Source: Macrobrachium rosenbergii (taxonomy: Eukaryota; Arthropoda; Malacostraca; Decapoda; Palaemonidae). Taken from it: a stretch of DNA of 64,000 nt. The notes under the pieces are model-generated. The model did no database searches, was not told the origin of the DNA, and saw only the letters and a program-made list of their open reading frames with translations. Both the position numbers and the translations under genes were made by a program. The DNA lies in contig NC_089767.1 of the NCBI RefSeq assembly GCF_040412425.1, positions 3,483,448 to 3,547,447 of the forward strand, read 5' to 3'. Each line of letters opens with the position of its first letter. The first letter of the stretch is position 1. Shown here in pieces: positions 1 through 12,640 of the stretch.

Positions 1-296
1 AGGGAACAACTCTGGTTACTTAGAAGATTTTAAATGTGAAATATGGTTTTTCTGATAGGCCAGTATTTGATGTGATTTTGATAATTATGAAAAATCATCA
101 TCCAAAATATTTGGTTAACTCACTGCATTTTCCAGTTCTGGGAATCACAATGAGACACCAGAATTTCAAGTGTCAGGGTAGTTCAGGCCATGAAGGGGCT
201 GGACCCATATTCCCTTTGGTGACCGACAAAGAAGAACTAGAACCAAAGGGGTGTAGACAAATAACATTTCTCTAATCTTCATGATCGTCTGGGTTA

Positions 297-525
297 GTTC
301 AGTCCTGGTCATTTCGACTGCAAGTCATTTAGGCCATAACATCCAAAACAAAATAAGATGTTACATTTATGGTATTTATCGTTATGTTTACAGTACCATA
401 AAAAATAATGACAGCAAATACCGTAAACATAACGGTAAATACCATAAACATAACATCTTACGTTGTTTTGGATGTTACGACCTAAATGACTTACGGCTGA
501 AACAACCAGGACCAGCCAAAACAAC
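297..525. repeat. Long hairpin (foldback element)
   Basis: Arms of about 110 bp: AGTCATTTAGGCCATAACATCC on the left pairs with GGATGTTACGACCTAAATGACT on the right, and TATGGTATTTATCGTTATGT with ACATAACGGTAAATACCATA. Similar frames on both strands are mirror reads of the arms, not genes. Confidence 0.85.
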
Positions 526-734
526 CCAAACTCCTTAGGTTAGGCTCACGATCCAAGAAGGACAAAGTAAGCCCCTCCCACACTAAAAAAAGTTGCGTCA
601 GGATGCATCAATGTGTTTTTTACATGATATGCTTTTAACCCCACTAAGGTAGTTAGGTTAAGCAATATCTTTGTACTGTATAGTTTTTGTCAATTTTTTT
701 TTTCCATAAGTGAAAATGCACGAATTTCTGCTGT

Positions 735-1030
735 ATGAAATTCTTAGCCACGGCCCATGAAACTCAGCTACGGTCTGGTGGTGGCCTGCATTGTTGGTAC
801 CTATATCGGTGCCAGAAGTATGATTATGGCTAACTTTAGCCTTAAATAAAATAAAAACTACTGAGGCTAGAGGTCTGCAATTTGGTATATTTGATGACTG
901 GGGGTGGATGATCAACATACAAATTTGCACCCCGCTAGGCTCAGTAATTTTTAAGATCTGAGGGAGGACAGACAAGCGCAGATGGACAGACAAAGCCGAC
1001 ACAATAGCTTTCTTTTACAGAAAACTAAAA
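735..1030 (+). mobile_element. Family B foldback repeat
   Basis: Copy lacking the first ~80 bp. Internal hairpin ACTACTGAGGCTAGAG...CTAGGCTCAGTA; 3' end GGACAGACAAAGCCGACAC and ACAGAAAACTAAAA. Confidence 0.85.
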
Positions 1031-3644
1031 GGCAAATGGTAGAACTATAGGGTAGCTCCGCGTCGCCGACGGCACTATAACTTGACTTTATCTACAGTTT
1101 TTTGGCTGCTAATTATGAATTTACTTTTCATTATTGGCGCTCAAGTCTAATTAACCCCCGAAGTCCATCCAACAAGGGGTTTCCATATGCGATCTTCACG
1201 AGACAGAGCACGGCTATATACACGTCTGTTTCGAATGGTTCATATCCCATCCGGCAAGTGCAATAACTTGTTAATGTATGGATACTGGCCATCCCCCGGG
1301 CCAGTACTAAACACGGCGAAGGGACATTCCATTTGGCCGACAACAAACATATGCGCCGCCAGTATCCGAACCCCTAAAAGTGTAGAAAAAACCAGTTTCA
1401 AAGGTAAAAACGGGCACGGAGCTAATACTTAAAATTACCAAAACACTAGCCTAAAAAAAATTACTTTATACTAGGGCTAGACCTACAACCCACGTTTAAA
1501 AGTCGCACTCACCATAAAGCGGAGCGCCTACAGTTGGCCAAGGCCGTCGTGTAGGTTCCGACTATGAAACTGGTGGGCGAATACAAGCGAGACCTAAACT
1601 TCTCCTATGGTGCCAGGTCCTGACCTAACCGGATGTAACCAACCTAACCTAACATAGGGCGGCGCGCCCCCCACCCCGCCCCCTCCTGGACCCCGCCAGA
1701 AAGCAAGGGGTCGCTGGGTCGGGTCGCGGAGCCGCTTACCTCGGCAGAGTGGCTGTATACAGTCGGGCAGAAGATGTTGCGCGCCCTGGCCAACTAAACT
1801 GTAAACTAGTATAGTTTGTAATTAGGCCTATGGTATCGTAAGCAATGGGGAACTAGGCTATTCTACTGGGCCCCGGTTCGCGTTCTTTGTGCAATTACCT
1901 ATCCTAACAGACCAATTGGGCTTTGGCTACAGTAAACGATGTTACAGCCTCGGATAAACAAAATTATTCACGTACTCATCGCATTCACTGATGACATTAG
2001 GCCTACCGGTAATCACCTCGAGAGTCTAGACCGACGCTACCGGTACTCGAGCATACTGGACCTATATTTCGTTCAATTATCTTCGCTAACTGGTAAGGAT
2101 TGTCTTTATAAAGACGAGATACCTTACAGAATTTTAATAAGAAAATAATATGTCTTCCTTAGGTAGGTAGCTGGCTACCCACAGACAAAGGCTAGGCCTA
2201 TGTCGCGCTTCGAAGCGTTAAAAGCACCTATATATAGCAATGAAATTCTTGTTAATTTATCAGAATGGTACAACAGATTGAAAAATGACTGAAAGGAAAC
2301 CCGAAAACAGCCTAATTACCGGTAACTGACGGAGAGGGACCGGCACTCGCCGTACGGTAAACAAAGCGCAGCTGTCACAACATCTGACCGGAAATTCCTC
2401 CTCCTGGAAGACGTGGTTTAGGCTTTTAGCTTTTAAGCATTACCCATTTTCTTTTATTCTTTATTATTTATAACAATTATCTTACATTAAAATACTAACC
2501 GCTATTTATTTTACAATAATATACTAACTATTTATTCATTCATAAAATTGGGACAAATTTCACGCAGGGTTTCGTTTCTGGAAGACGTGGTCTCTTTTAT
2601 TTCTTCTTCGTAACCATTTTTGACAATAATATAATATATATATTTAATATAAATATCTATTCGTGCATGAAACTGGGACACAAATATATATACTTAATAT
2701 ATTTCACACAGAATGTTTGTTTCCTGATTCAGTTTAATAACTGTGATGGATTGTAGTTTCAAAAGCCCCCTTTTCTAACGATGAAATAGTTAATTGGTAT
2801 TTATAAATAATTACTTATAGCCTTGTCACCTTTATAAATACTCGGAAACTGACATTTCACTTATTAGTATAAAATTTCTTAATTTCTAACGTTGCGGGCT
2901 GCTTAGGAGCAGGAGGCCGTGCTGGCATAAAGCCTTCTTCAACTAAAACAAAATCAATTTCTAAAAGAAAATGAATTTATGGTGAGTGATACACTCTTGA
3001 AAAATAGGAAGTCATTAAGGAAAGTAGTCAATATTGCAATCAGAGTGAAAAATGAGGGTGATCAAATTGTGAGAAAAGTCAGTTTAAAGGAAGTAATTTA
3101 CAAAGGAGAAAGAAAATATATCCACGGTACCGCAAAAAAAAAAAAAATAAAAAATAAAAATAAGCCCACCACCAACATCGAATTAAGGAATATGAGATTA
3201 ATTTTGGAAGTAGAGAAGAAGGGTAAAATATAAATGGCCTAATATAATTATGAGGGGAAAACGATTACAGGATGAAATAAAAGGCCCATATGGACAGTGG
3301 TGGAGAAAAAACATTATAAAAATGTGCATTATATACAATTTAATGATAGAAGGAATGAGAAACGTGGCGGAAAAACATTGAAAAACGGACATAAAGGTGA
3401 AAACTGGTTAGGAGATTGGAAACACCAAGGGCATAAACTTAAGAGGGACCAAAATCTCCTACCAAAAAATTAGAAGACAACTGTAATTAACAAAATAGAA
3501 ATCACTTAACTAATAAAAAAACTAACTTCAAGTAGTAAAATGTTAGTTTTCAGTAGAAAAATTGGTATAGTAATAACGTGTCAATTTTCCAAAACCAATT
3601 ATGAAATGAGCCATTCAACAGAGACACAGCTGGAGGAATATTAT
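1031..3644. other. No recognised gene; GC-rich block then AT-rich
   Basis: 1,640-1,790 is strikingly GC- and CpG-rich (GGGCGGCGCGCCCCCCACCC) and has a CTTACC that would be a minus-strand splice donor. 2,400-2,880 is AT-rich with a diverged ~180-bp duplication marked by TGGAAGACGTGGT at 2,405 and 2,582. Short open frames show no family. Confidence 0.5.
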
Positions 3645-3718
3645 TATAAACAGCGACCCTGACTATGGATTGAACCATAAGGAGTTCTTCTCAGCTTAAT
3701 CCCTAGTCGGGGTTGCTA
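3645..3718. repeat. Family E hairpin, short copy
   Basis: AACAGCGACCCTGACTATGG and CCCTAGTCGGGGTTGCT form an inverted pair about 70 bp overall. It is related to the element at 4726-4841. Confidence 0.6.
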
Positions 3719-4512
3719 CTAACCCATGAGCTTCCTCTAGCTGTTCCTATATTGAACAACTTTACAGCTTTCCATCAGTGTTGACTTTCATATCAACTTG
3801 ACAGATAGTATGAAAGCAAATGTTTATATTAACACTACACTGAATATCATTGGAAATCAACACATACTCGCGTGTACAATAGAAATAAATGTCTTCCTCA
3901 CATCGTGATGGATCCCAGGACTCTAAAATGAAAGACAGAGACGCTAACAACTTAACCACACGAGTCATAAAATAAGTTGGAACCAAAGTAGGGTGCTACT
4001 CTGGCTTGTTATCTAAGAGTCATCTACTCTGACGTGCTAGTACTAAACATGGCGGAAGCTCCTTGGGACGCTGCATTTAGTACATCAAAGTATTATATAC
4101 ACCCATTTCTATATTGTGTGGTCGACAAATTATATTAATAAGCGATATCTTCGTGCGGCCATCTACTTCACATTTACCATACATACGGTGTTTAGTACTA
4201 GCACCTTGGAGTAGGTGACGCATAGATAACAAGCTCAAGTAACACCCAAAGTATATATCAGTACCTAAGGCATGACCGGGTCTGGCCTCACATTTTGTAG
4301 ACCAGAGAGTTTTACCCAATTTCCCAACGCACCAGTGACTCAAGTGATAGCGTTTCACTCACTCAGAAGGAATAATTTGTTTAAAATGCCACCAGTCGAG
4401 TTCTTGGTGAGTCGGGAAGTTGGGTAAAACTTGATGATATGGAAAGTATATAGCCTGACCTAGAAAAACCTTAAGTATTATGTAAGTACTTTGGTTCAAG
4501 TTTATTTTAAGA

Positions 4513-4585
4513 CTTGTGTGGTTCAGTTGGTAGCATCCTTGCATTCCATTTTAGAGTCGTGGATTCGATGCTGATGTAAGAAAGA
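4513..4585 (+). repeat. tRNA-like SINE head (family G)
   Basis: TGGTTCAGTTGGTAGC resembles box A and GTGGATTCGATGC resembles box B of a tRNA gene. The stems do not fold as a true tRNA by eye. Related 3' parts occur at 49,236 and 54,045. Confidence 0.45.
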
Positions 4586-4725
4586 TGATATATGTTGATT
4601 TCTAACAATATTCAGGTTAATGTTAATATTAACAACTGGTTTCATCCCATTTGTAAAGCTGATATCACTATCAATGCCAAAGTACAGTTGTTCAAGACAG
4701 AAACAGCTGAAGGTGACTCATTAAA

Positions 4726-4841
4726 AACAGCGACCCCGACTAGAAATTAAGCTGAGAAGAAGAATTTTATTTGGAATAGAACAAATACAATCATTTCTCT
4801 TTCCTCTTTGCTTAATCTTTAGTTGGGGTCGCTGTTTTCAC
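4726..4841. repeat. Family E hairpin, longer copy
   Basis: AAACAGCGACCCCGACTA...AATTAAGC at the left mirrors GCTTAATCTTTAGTTGGGGT and CGCTGTTTT at the right. A MITE-like foldback. Confidence 0.7.
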
Positions 4842-5119
4842 TTAGCCTCCTCCAGATTTGAAGCACTAGAGAAGGCTCTTGAAAAAAAGCGATGTTACAC
4901 AATAGAGGGACAAACAGAGACTTTGGCAGTCAACAGATTTAAAACGTCATTGGAATGATGAAAAGTGGAAAAGGTTAAAGGACCATATGGAATAACAGAC
5001 AAACTGCTAAAAGCTGATGAAGGGATGCGAAGAGATGAAAGAAGGATAAAAAAAGAGAAAGACAGTAATAATACACAGTTGTTCTCCCAAAACCTTAGCA
5101 AACAAGGAACAAGTAAAAA

Positions 5120-5478
5120 TGCAATCGAATTTTCTGTACAGCGTATAATCAAGGTCACCGAAAATAAATCTATCTTTCGGTGGTCTCGGTATAATGCTGT
5201 GTGAGCCGCGGCCCATGAAACTCTTAGCCGGCCGTGGTGGCCTGTCCCATATCATTGCCAGAAGCACGATTATGGCTAACTTTAACCTTGAATAAAATAA
5301 AAACTACTGAGGCTAGAAGGCTGCAATTTGGTATGTTAGATGATTGGAGGGTGAATGATCAGCATACCAATTTGCAGCCCTCTAGCCTCAGTAGTTTTTA
5401 AGATGTGAGGGCGGACAGAAAAAAGTGTGGACGGACAGACAAAGCCGCCACAGTAGTTTTCTTTTAAAAAACTAAAAC
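5120..5478 (+). mobile_element. Family B foldback repeat
   Basis: Nearly full copy: GCAATCGAATTTTCTGTACA, TCGGTGGTCTCGGTATAATG, hairpin CTACTGAGGCTAGAAGG...CTCTAGCCTCAGTAG, end AAAGCCGCCACAG. Confidence 0.88.
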
Positions 5479-6190
5479 TGGACACATTACGATGCAGAAA
5501 TTACCGAGAAATAAGACTGCCTGAGCATACCATGATTATCCTGAAATTTACCGGAGAAAAGGATGAGAACAACTGCTGAAATCAGTCAGTTATCAGACTG
5601 GCTTTCTAGCACAGAAGTCAACAACAGAAGAAGTCTTTGCATTGAGGCAGCTGCTGGAATGCTGGAAAAGTACCACGCAAACGGGGTGAGGATTTACCCC
5701 ATATCAGTAGATCTTAAGATGGTATCTGACAATTAGGTGGACACTACAAACGCAGGGGGTTAAACAAAGGACTTATTAAGCTATTGATGTTATCTTACCA
5801 AAAACACAAGATTTAGGATGAAAACAGAGGAAGTTTAGCTAAAGAATTTGAGACAAATGTTGGTGTCCTTCAAGGGTTAGGCCTGTGCGTTTGGCTGTTT
5901 ATCAAGCCAATGACACGAGGGAGCTACAAAATACGGCAAAGCCAGGAAGCCCTGGTAGCTGCTGCATGCAAATGACTCAAGTGTCGAACATTAGAATCTA
6001 AGGAAGAGGCGGTGGAAATGTTTAGAAGGTGGTGAAAACAGTCACAAATGTTTAGAAGGTGGAAGAGAAAAACAGTCACAAGAAAATTGCTGAAATCAGT
6101 ATTGTGAACAAATGGAAAGGAGTGAAATCAGTACTGTGGAGTGAAATCAGTAGGAAAGGGAGGATCTGTAGCCTGCAGTGCGAAAGATTA

Positions 6191-6348
6191 AGGAGTGAAA
6201 TCAGTATTGTGTACCAACTGTATCAGATTAAGGAGTGAAATCAGTATTGTGTACCAAATGTATCAGATTAAGGAGTGAAATCAGTATTGTGTACCAAATG
6301 TAGCTGATTACGGAGTGAAATCAGTACTATGTACTAAATGTAGATAGT
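6191..6348 (+). repeat. 40-bp tandem repeat, four copies
   Basis: Unit: AGGAGTGAAATCAGTATTGT plus GTACCAACTGTATCAGATTA. Four copies in a row; the last is diverged. Related fragments (GTGAAATCAGTA) occur from 6,110. Confidence 0.88.
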
Positions 6349-6539
6349 GCTTAGGATCGACAGAATATACACGAATGAGAAATTTTCGAAAACTGTATTT
6401 TTCAAAATGTAGCAGAAGAGCAAATAGGGAAGAAACTTACGTGGTGAGCCATGTTGTGGCAGATACACAAGTCTCAGACGGTGGAGAACAATGTTCTGCT
6501 TCGGAAGCAGGAGTTTATCCTGCCTCTGAAGCAGGAACG

Positions 6540-6662
6540 GAGGTTAAAGAAAAGGCTAAAGAGTGGACGCAGCTAAGGGGCCAAAGGGACGCTGCATATA
6601 ACCTTCAGTAGTGCCTTCAATGAGCCATGTGAGGAGCGCTGACCACTACCTACACACGGGGA
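6540..6662 (+). mobile_element. Family A repeat, 3' part
   Basis: Only the 3' third: GCAGCTAAGGGGCCAAAGGG, ACGCTGCATATAACCTTCAG, ending CACTACCTACACACGGGG. Confidence 0.7.
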
Positions 6663-6758
6663 TGTTTTTGGCACTGGTTAGATGAACAAACAGGCACACT
6701 GATCAAGGTAATCGAGGTTATGACTACCATGAGAGTTGAAGGGCCTAAAACAAAAAGC

Positions 6759-7138
6759 CCTTTTAGTTTTCTGTAAAAGAAAGCTATTGCGCCGGCTTTC
6801 TCTGTCCGTCCGCACTTTTTCTGTCCGCCCTCAGATCTTAAAAACTAGTGAGGCCAGAGGGCTCCAAATTGGCATGCTGATCACCCACCTTCCAATCATC
6901 AAACATAACAAATTGCAGCCCTCTAGCCTCTGTAGCTTCTTATTTTATTTAAGGTTAAAGTTAGCCAAAATCTGACAACGATATAGGATAGGCCACCACC
7001 GGGCCATGGTTAATGTTTCATGGGCGCGGTTCATACAGAATTGTACCGAGACCACTGAAAGATAGATCTATTTTCAGTGGCCCTGATTATAAGCTGTAGC
7101 GGCTGTATAGAAAACTCGATTGGGCCGAAGAAACTTCA
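6759..7138 (-). mobile_element. Family B foldback repeat
   Basis: Minus-oriented full copy, from TTTAGTTTTCTGTAAAAG to AAAACTCGATTGGGCCGAAG, with the inverted arms around 6,860-6,930. Confidence 0.87.
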
Positions 7139-7618
7139 GCACATTTTTTACTTGTTGCGTAACGACTCCACAAATCACGAAACATCCTTTGAACTTGAAG
7201 GTGAAAGTAAAGTGAGAGAGAGTGAGATGTGTGAAATGGAGATGGCATTAGAAATATGTTAATATGTTTGACCAACCAGACATTCAGGAACTTTGATTTA
7301 GATTTAGGAAATGATATTCTGGAGAAATAGTGCCGGTCACTGAAGGAGAGGTTCCTAAGTACACTGGTGGGTGTGTTGTCAAAAACTTCTCAATGAAATA
7401 CCCTAACTTGGGAAAGAAAAGTAAGGAAATGGATTAATGGGTAGATTATATTAGTAGGGGAGAATTGAATGAACCTTCTAGTCAATTTTTTTCTCAATTA
7501 GTTGTGATGAAGCAATTAGAAACTTAATGAAACTCACAGATTAATCAACAAAAAGGCTTCAAAATTATAGTTTTATTAAGCACTTCCAGCGAAATATTAT
7601 TCCACTTATCAGTTGTCT

Positions 7619-7620
<2 letters not shown>

Positions 7621-7691
<71 letters not shown>
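7621..7691 (+). repeat. (GA)n microsatellite
   Basis: About 35 uninterrupted GA units. Confidence 0.98.
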
Positions 7692-7696
<5 letters not shown>

Positions 7697-8043
7697 TGTC
7701 CATTGAATGTTCACCCAGGTACCAGAACATTGCAGATAATGAAAGATTTTATCTATTCTCGATATTGGCACAAAGAACACACGATTCATACTTTGACATA
7801 AAAGATGTGGTAAGACGGTGAAGTGATGGATATACTTGTTTTAACGTGGTTTGGTCATGTGGAGAGTAATGGGTAACAGTTGACTACTGTATAAGCTTTG
7901 TGAAATGACTAATATGGGAGTTGCACATGCGCTCGTTCTTGATTCAAAAAACGAAATTGTCTTGTAAGACGGTGAAATTGATGGATAAACATACACACGC
8001 AACGTTATATATGGCAATCAAAATTAACTGAATGGGTAATAGT

Positions 8044-8044
8044 A

Positions 8045-8103
<59 letters not shown>
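8044..8103 (+). repeat. (TA)n microsatellite
   Basis: About 30 TA units. A further array of similar size is at 8,839-8,899. Confidence 0.98.
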
Positions 8104-8106
<3 letters not shown>

Positions 8107-8310
8107 TTGATTTCTTTGTCACAAAGAAATTGCCTTTGTTTGAGTTGTAAACAAATGCTGAATTATTCTAAAAAAACACTACCCTTTTCAAGAAATACTT
8201 ATTGAATAATTGTTAAATATTTTCTTATATATGACAATTATAGGGAGAGTGTAATCCTTGAAAATTGCATTTGTGTTGTCAAACAAATTAACTGATACAT
8301 ATTTTGGTGA

Positions 8311-8592
8311 TGCCTCCCCTTTAAGTTCTTCGTTGGAAGGATGGTTAGAGTTGTGTAAGCACGCTGTTGGCCCAAAGTTCGACTCTCCTACCGGCTTTAA
8401 AGAATTAGAGGAATTTATTTCTGGTGATAGAAATTCATTTCTCGTCATAATGTGGTTCAAGAAATACAATAAGCTGAAGGTCCCGTTGCTAAACCAGTTG
8501 GTTCTTAGCCAGAAAATAAATCTTGAAAATTGCATTAGCCCTCTTGTAGGAGAGCTGTTAATCAGCTCAGTGGTCTTTTGACTAAGATATGC
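8311..8592 (+). mobile_element. Family C SINE copy
   Basis: A diverged full-length copy: head TTCTTCGTTGGAAGGATGG, box B AAAGTTCGACTCTCC, body ATTTCTGGTGATAGAAATTC, 3' end CAGCTCAGTGGTCTTTTG. Read-through frames on both strands here are not genes. Confidence 0.85.
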
Positions 8593-8837
8593 CTTTTTCC
8601 TTGGCCCCATCCCCTTTGGCTTTTCGTGTTTATACCCTTTATTTTTGTAATTTATTGCCATTTTTTGCTTCTGAAACTGTGAGTTGTGGTTTCAGTTAAT
8701 GGTGTCTTGTCTGTACCATTATTCTGAATTTTTTTAATGAATTGAGATGCTTAAAAAAAAAAAGATAGAGACAGACGAGTCACGAGTTTCCTTTTTCCAG
8801 AGTTTTGTTTGTATACATAGAGGGCTCAAACACTACC

Positions 8838-8902
<65 letters not shown>

Positions 8903-9383
8903 CAGAGGTAGTTTTAGTAATGCCACGCATACCATTACATTCATAACGAAATAACAACGAAATTATCTCTAAATACCCATGAGATCAGCTGGAAGTTATC
9001 AAGCTTGTTCCCAAGTGTCTGCGATGCCTGGAGCAGTTAGCCAGCCACGTTGAAATGATGGCATTGCCAGACGCAAGATTTATTCAGCTCTTCCGTACGT
9101 TGTTAGTCAAGTTACAGTGACGCGAATGACTATATTTCAGACCAAAAATATTATACAATACAATCAGAACCCTGTTCATATCTTAATTAAACGAGATACG
9201 ACGAAAGGTGGGCTTGTAAACTACTAGGTACCCAGCCCAGTGTGAAATGATATTGAAACTGAATAAATCAGCAGGACAACGTATCCATTACATGGCATTT
9301 AATTTTAAAGAAAATTCCATCAGGACGAGGCGTGACTCTCGTCGCCTCCGTAAGCTTTACCACATCATCATGGCCATTAAGTA

Positions 9384-9384
<1 letters not shown>

Positions 9385-9433
<49 letters not shown>

Positions 9434-9508
9434 CGATACAGTGCAAACTGAAAGACGGGTGAGGAATGTCAAAAGTTAAAATTAAAAATAAATAAAGATA
9501 TAAACAAG

Positions 9509-9571
<63 letters not shown>
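9385..9571 (+). repeat. (CT)n and (TA)n microsatellites
   Basis: (CT)n at about 9,385-9,431 and (TA)n at about 9,511-9,571, 80 bp apart. Confidence 0.97.
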
Positions 9572-9576
<5 letters not shown>

Positions 9577-9824
9577 TAGAAATATAAACATAATACAGTA
9601 TACTGTTAATAAATATAAACAGAATCCAGTACTGAATAATCTAGCTTAAGTATACTCATTCTCAGTATTAGCAAGGGTTTATTCAAACTGGATAACTAAT
9701 AGTGAAAGGTATCGTTCAAATATTCAAAACGACTGAAGTACTGTTTTAGCTGTTTTGTCTTTAGGATCACTTTTCATGTAAGTGTCATTTCTTTGGCTGT
9801 GGACTGCTTGCTTGTTTTATTTTA

Positions 9825-9932
<108 letters not shown>

Positions 9933-10299
9933 GGATATGGGAGAGGATTCCACAGAAATAAAAATGAAGTCATTCACACCTCCATCCTTATTAAAGAGAA
10001 TTTATAGATATCCGGATATAAATTACGGTAATTATTTAACCAAACTTCAAGAAACACCTGATCCTCGGCTTCGGTGGGCTTTGCAAATCTGTGATTGCTT
10101 CAGTCACCCTGGAGACGAAACATTGCTACTTTTTAGCGTTTTTTGGACTAAAGGGCCCTCTGTTATATCTCTTCTGGATACATGTTATCCAGTGCCAGTT
10201 CTCACCAAATTTTATTTTTATCCATGGGATGTTAAAAGAGGAGGAACCTGAAGAGTTGATAATGGAAAAATACTGGGAAAGTTTTCCAACTATAAATAT

Positions 10300-12640
10300 T
10301 TTCTATTGACTGTTAAAACGGCAATATTTACTGTTACTGACGTGAAAGCTGTTATTCACGCCGTCAGTACTTTCCGTCAAGAAAGTTTAAGCTGCACTAT
10401 CTACTATCGACATTTTTCATTAATGATGCTAAAATTTCAACTTATCATATCAATATTCTCCTTAATAATGTTGTCAATATTTTCCACCAGTGATGTTATA
10501 ACTTCAGGTGATGTTTAAATATTTTCCGTTCAAAACTAAAGTTGATGGCAGAACTACAGCTGAAACTCAGTATTTTCCCAACTGATGTCAAAACTTCCAA
10601 TGATGCTCTTCATATCTAACACAGATGAAGTCAAAACTTCAGCTGATGCTATCAACATTTACCTTCAATGATGTAAAAACATCCAGTAACACTTAATATT
10701 TTTTTTTACGATGTTAAAACTTCAAATGATGAGCTAAATATTTCTCGTTAGTGATGTTGGAACATCCAATCACATCCTCAGTATTTTCCATTGATGAAAT
10801 CAGAACTTCAGTTGATGCTTTCAGTGTCTTCTAATTGGTTCTAATGATGTCAAAACTTCAAATAATGCTCTCACTATTTACTGTTAATAATGTCAAAACT
10901 ACCGGTGATGTTTTCAACTTTAATTATTGGTATAAAACATTTAAATGATGCTCTGAATATTTTCTATTAATTATAAGAAAACTCCAGCTGATGCTCTCAA
11001 TTTTTCTGTTAATTACAACAAAACTTCGAATGATGCTCTCAATATTTTCTGTTATTTACAACTAAACTTCAAATGATGATCTCAATATTTTCTGTTTATC
11101 ATAACAAAACTTCAAATAATGATCCCAATATTTTCTGTTAGTTACAACAAAACTTCAAATGAAGCTCTCAACAATTTCTGTTAATCACAACAAAACTTCA
11201 AGTGATGCTCTCAATATTTTCTGTTTATCATAACAAAACTTCAACAGATGATCTCAATATTTTCTGTTAATTACAACAAAACTTCAAATGAAGCTCAATA
11301 TTTTCTGTTAATTACAACAAAACTTCAAATGAAGCTCTCAATATTTTCTGTTTATCATAACAAAACTTCAAAATAATAAATTTTTCTGTTAGTTAAAAAA
11401 ACTTCAAATGAAGCTCTCAATATTTTCTGTTAATAAAACTTTGCCAATATTTTCTGTTTAAAAAAACTTCAAATGATGATCTCAATATTTTCCTTAATCA
11501 TAAAAAAATGATCAACCTGTTAATTACAACAAAACTTCAAATGAAGCTCAATATTTTCGGTTAACGATAAAACTTCAAATGATGATAACTCATAATAAAA
11601 TGATGATCTCAACATTTTCTGTTAACGATAACAAAGCATCAGCTGATGTTATCTCACTGAAGTTATCAACCAATTCATTAACAACACAAAGACTTCCAAT
11701 CATTTAGAAATTTCAACTGATCCTCTCAATAGTTTTCAAAATGATTTCAGTGCTTCAAATGGTGTTATATATATTTTACAGTAATAATATTAAACCATAA
11801 ACTGAAACTTTCAATTAATGACTGGAACGTCAAAGGATGTCAACAGTCTTGCTTAACGATGCACTGAACTGAACTGAATTGATTATGGAGTTTAGGCCAA
11901 AGGCCAAGCACTGGGACCTATGAGGTCATTCAGCGCTGAAACGGAAATTGAGAGTAGAAGGGTTTGAAAGGTGTATCAGGAGGAAAACCTCAAAGCAGTT
12001 GCACTATGAAACAATTGTTAGGAGAGGGTGGAAAGTAAGATGGAAGAAAGAGAATATGAAAGAAGGTAGAGTAAAAGAACGAAAGGGGTTGGAGCTAGGG
12101 GCCGAAGGCACGCTGCAAAGAACCTTAAGTAATGCCTACAGTACACCGCGTGAGGTACACTGGCGGCACTACCCGACTAAGGGGACATTCCATGAATGGC
12201 GCAAAAACTTAATTTTTTTATTGACCATCTTACGTTAATTTAGTTAAAACTACAACTGATATCCTCAGTATTTTCCATTACTATTGTAAAACTACATAGC
12301 ATACTAGCATTATTTTCCATTTATGTTTTCAAAACTCGAATGATGTTATCCATATTTCCCATCAACACAGTTGAAGCTTCTCTTGATGTTATCAGTACCT
12401 TCAATCACTGATGTCAAAACTTCATGTTACTGATAATGCTATTATTTGCCATCAAAAAGGTCAGCAATTACTTGATAACATTAATATTTTATTTTCCATA
12501 GGAACAACGAATATTTTCTCATGATAACTATTTTTTATGATGACAAATATTCTACATAGCTGATATCGATGCCTTTCGTTGATGAAATTATTATTTGTAA
12601 TTGTTGGCATCCAATTTTTCATCCGTCGTATCAATGTTTC
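10300..12640 (+). repeat. Degenerate ~43-bp minisatellite
   Basis: Unit: AAAACTTCAAATGATGATCT plus CAATATTTTCTGTTAATTAC plus AAC. The clearest run is 11,100-11,360 (seven units in register). Older, more diverged units extend from 10,300 to about 11,850 and again from 12,240 to 12,640. A family-A repeat splits the array. No coding potential. Confidence 0.88.
11882..12183 (+). mobile_element. Family A repeat inside the 43-bp minisatellite
   Basis: About 300 bp: GTTTAGGCCAAAGGCCAAGC, GAGGTCATTCAGCGCTGAAA, GGAGGAAAACCTCAAAGCAG, AAGGGGTTGGAGCTAGGGGC, ACGCTGCAAAGAACCTTAAG, a GTGCACTG-type hairpin and a CACTACCCGACTAAGGGG end. The class is not certain; it behaves as a SINE- or MITE-like non-coding repeat. 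The open frame across it is not a gene. Confidence 0.85.

Noticed and set aside
281..538. Frames on both strands with similar peptides
   Set aside because: Mirror translation of hairpin arms.
1638..1655. Telomere-like CCTAACCTAA
   Set aside because: Only two units of the arthropod telomere repeat; too short.
7545..7821. Frames rich in Leu-Ser or Arg-Glu (also at 9,247, 14,849, 16,788, 28,477)
   Set aside because: Read-through of (CT)n/(GA)n microsatellites.
8188..8661. 157-codon minus-strand frame
   Set aside because: Antisense of a family-C SINE; the same SINE elsewhere has stops at equivalent positions.
10300..11850. Regularly spaced repeats resembling a CRISPR array
   Set aside because: Units are contiguous with no unique spacers, degenerate, and the DNA is eukaryotic.
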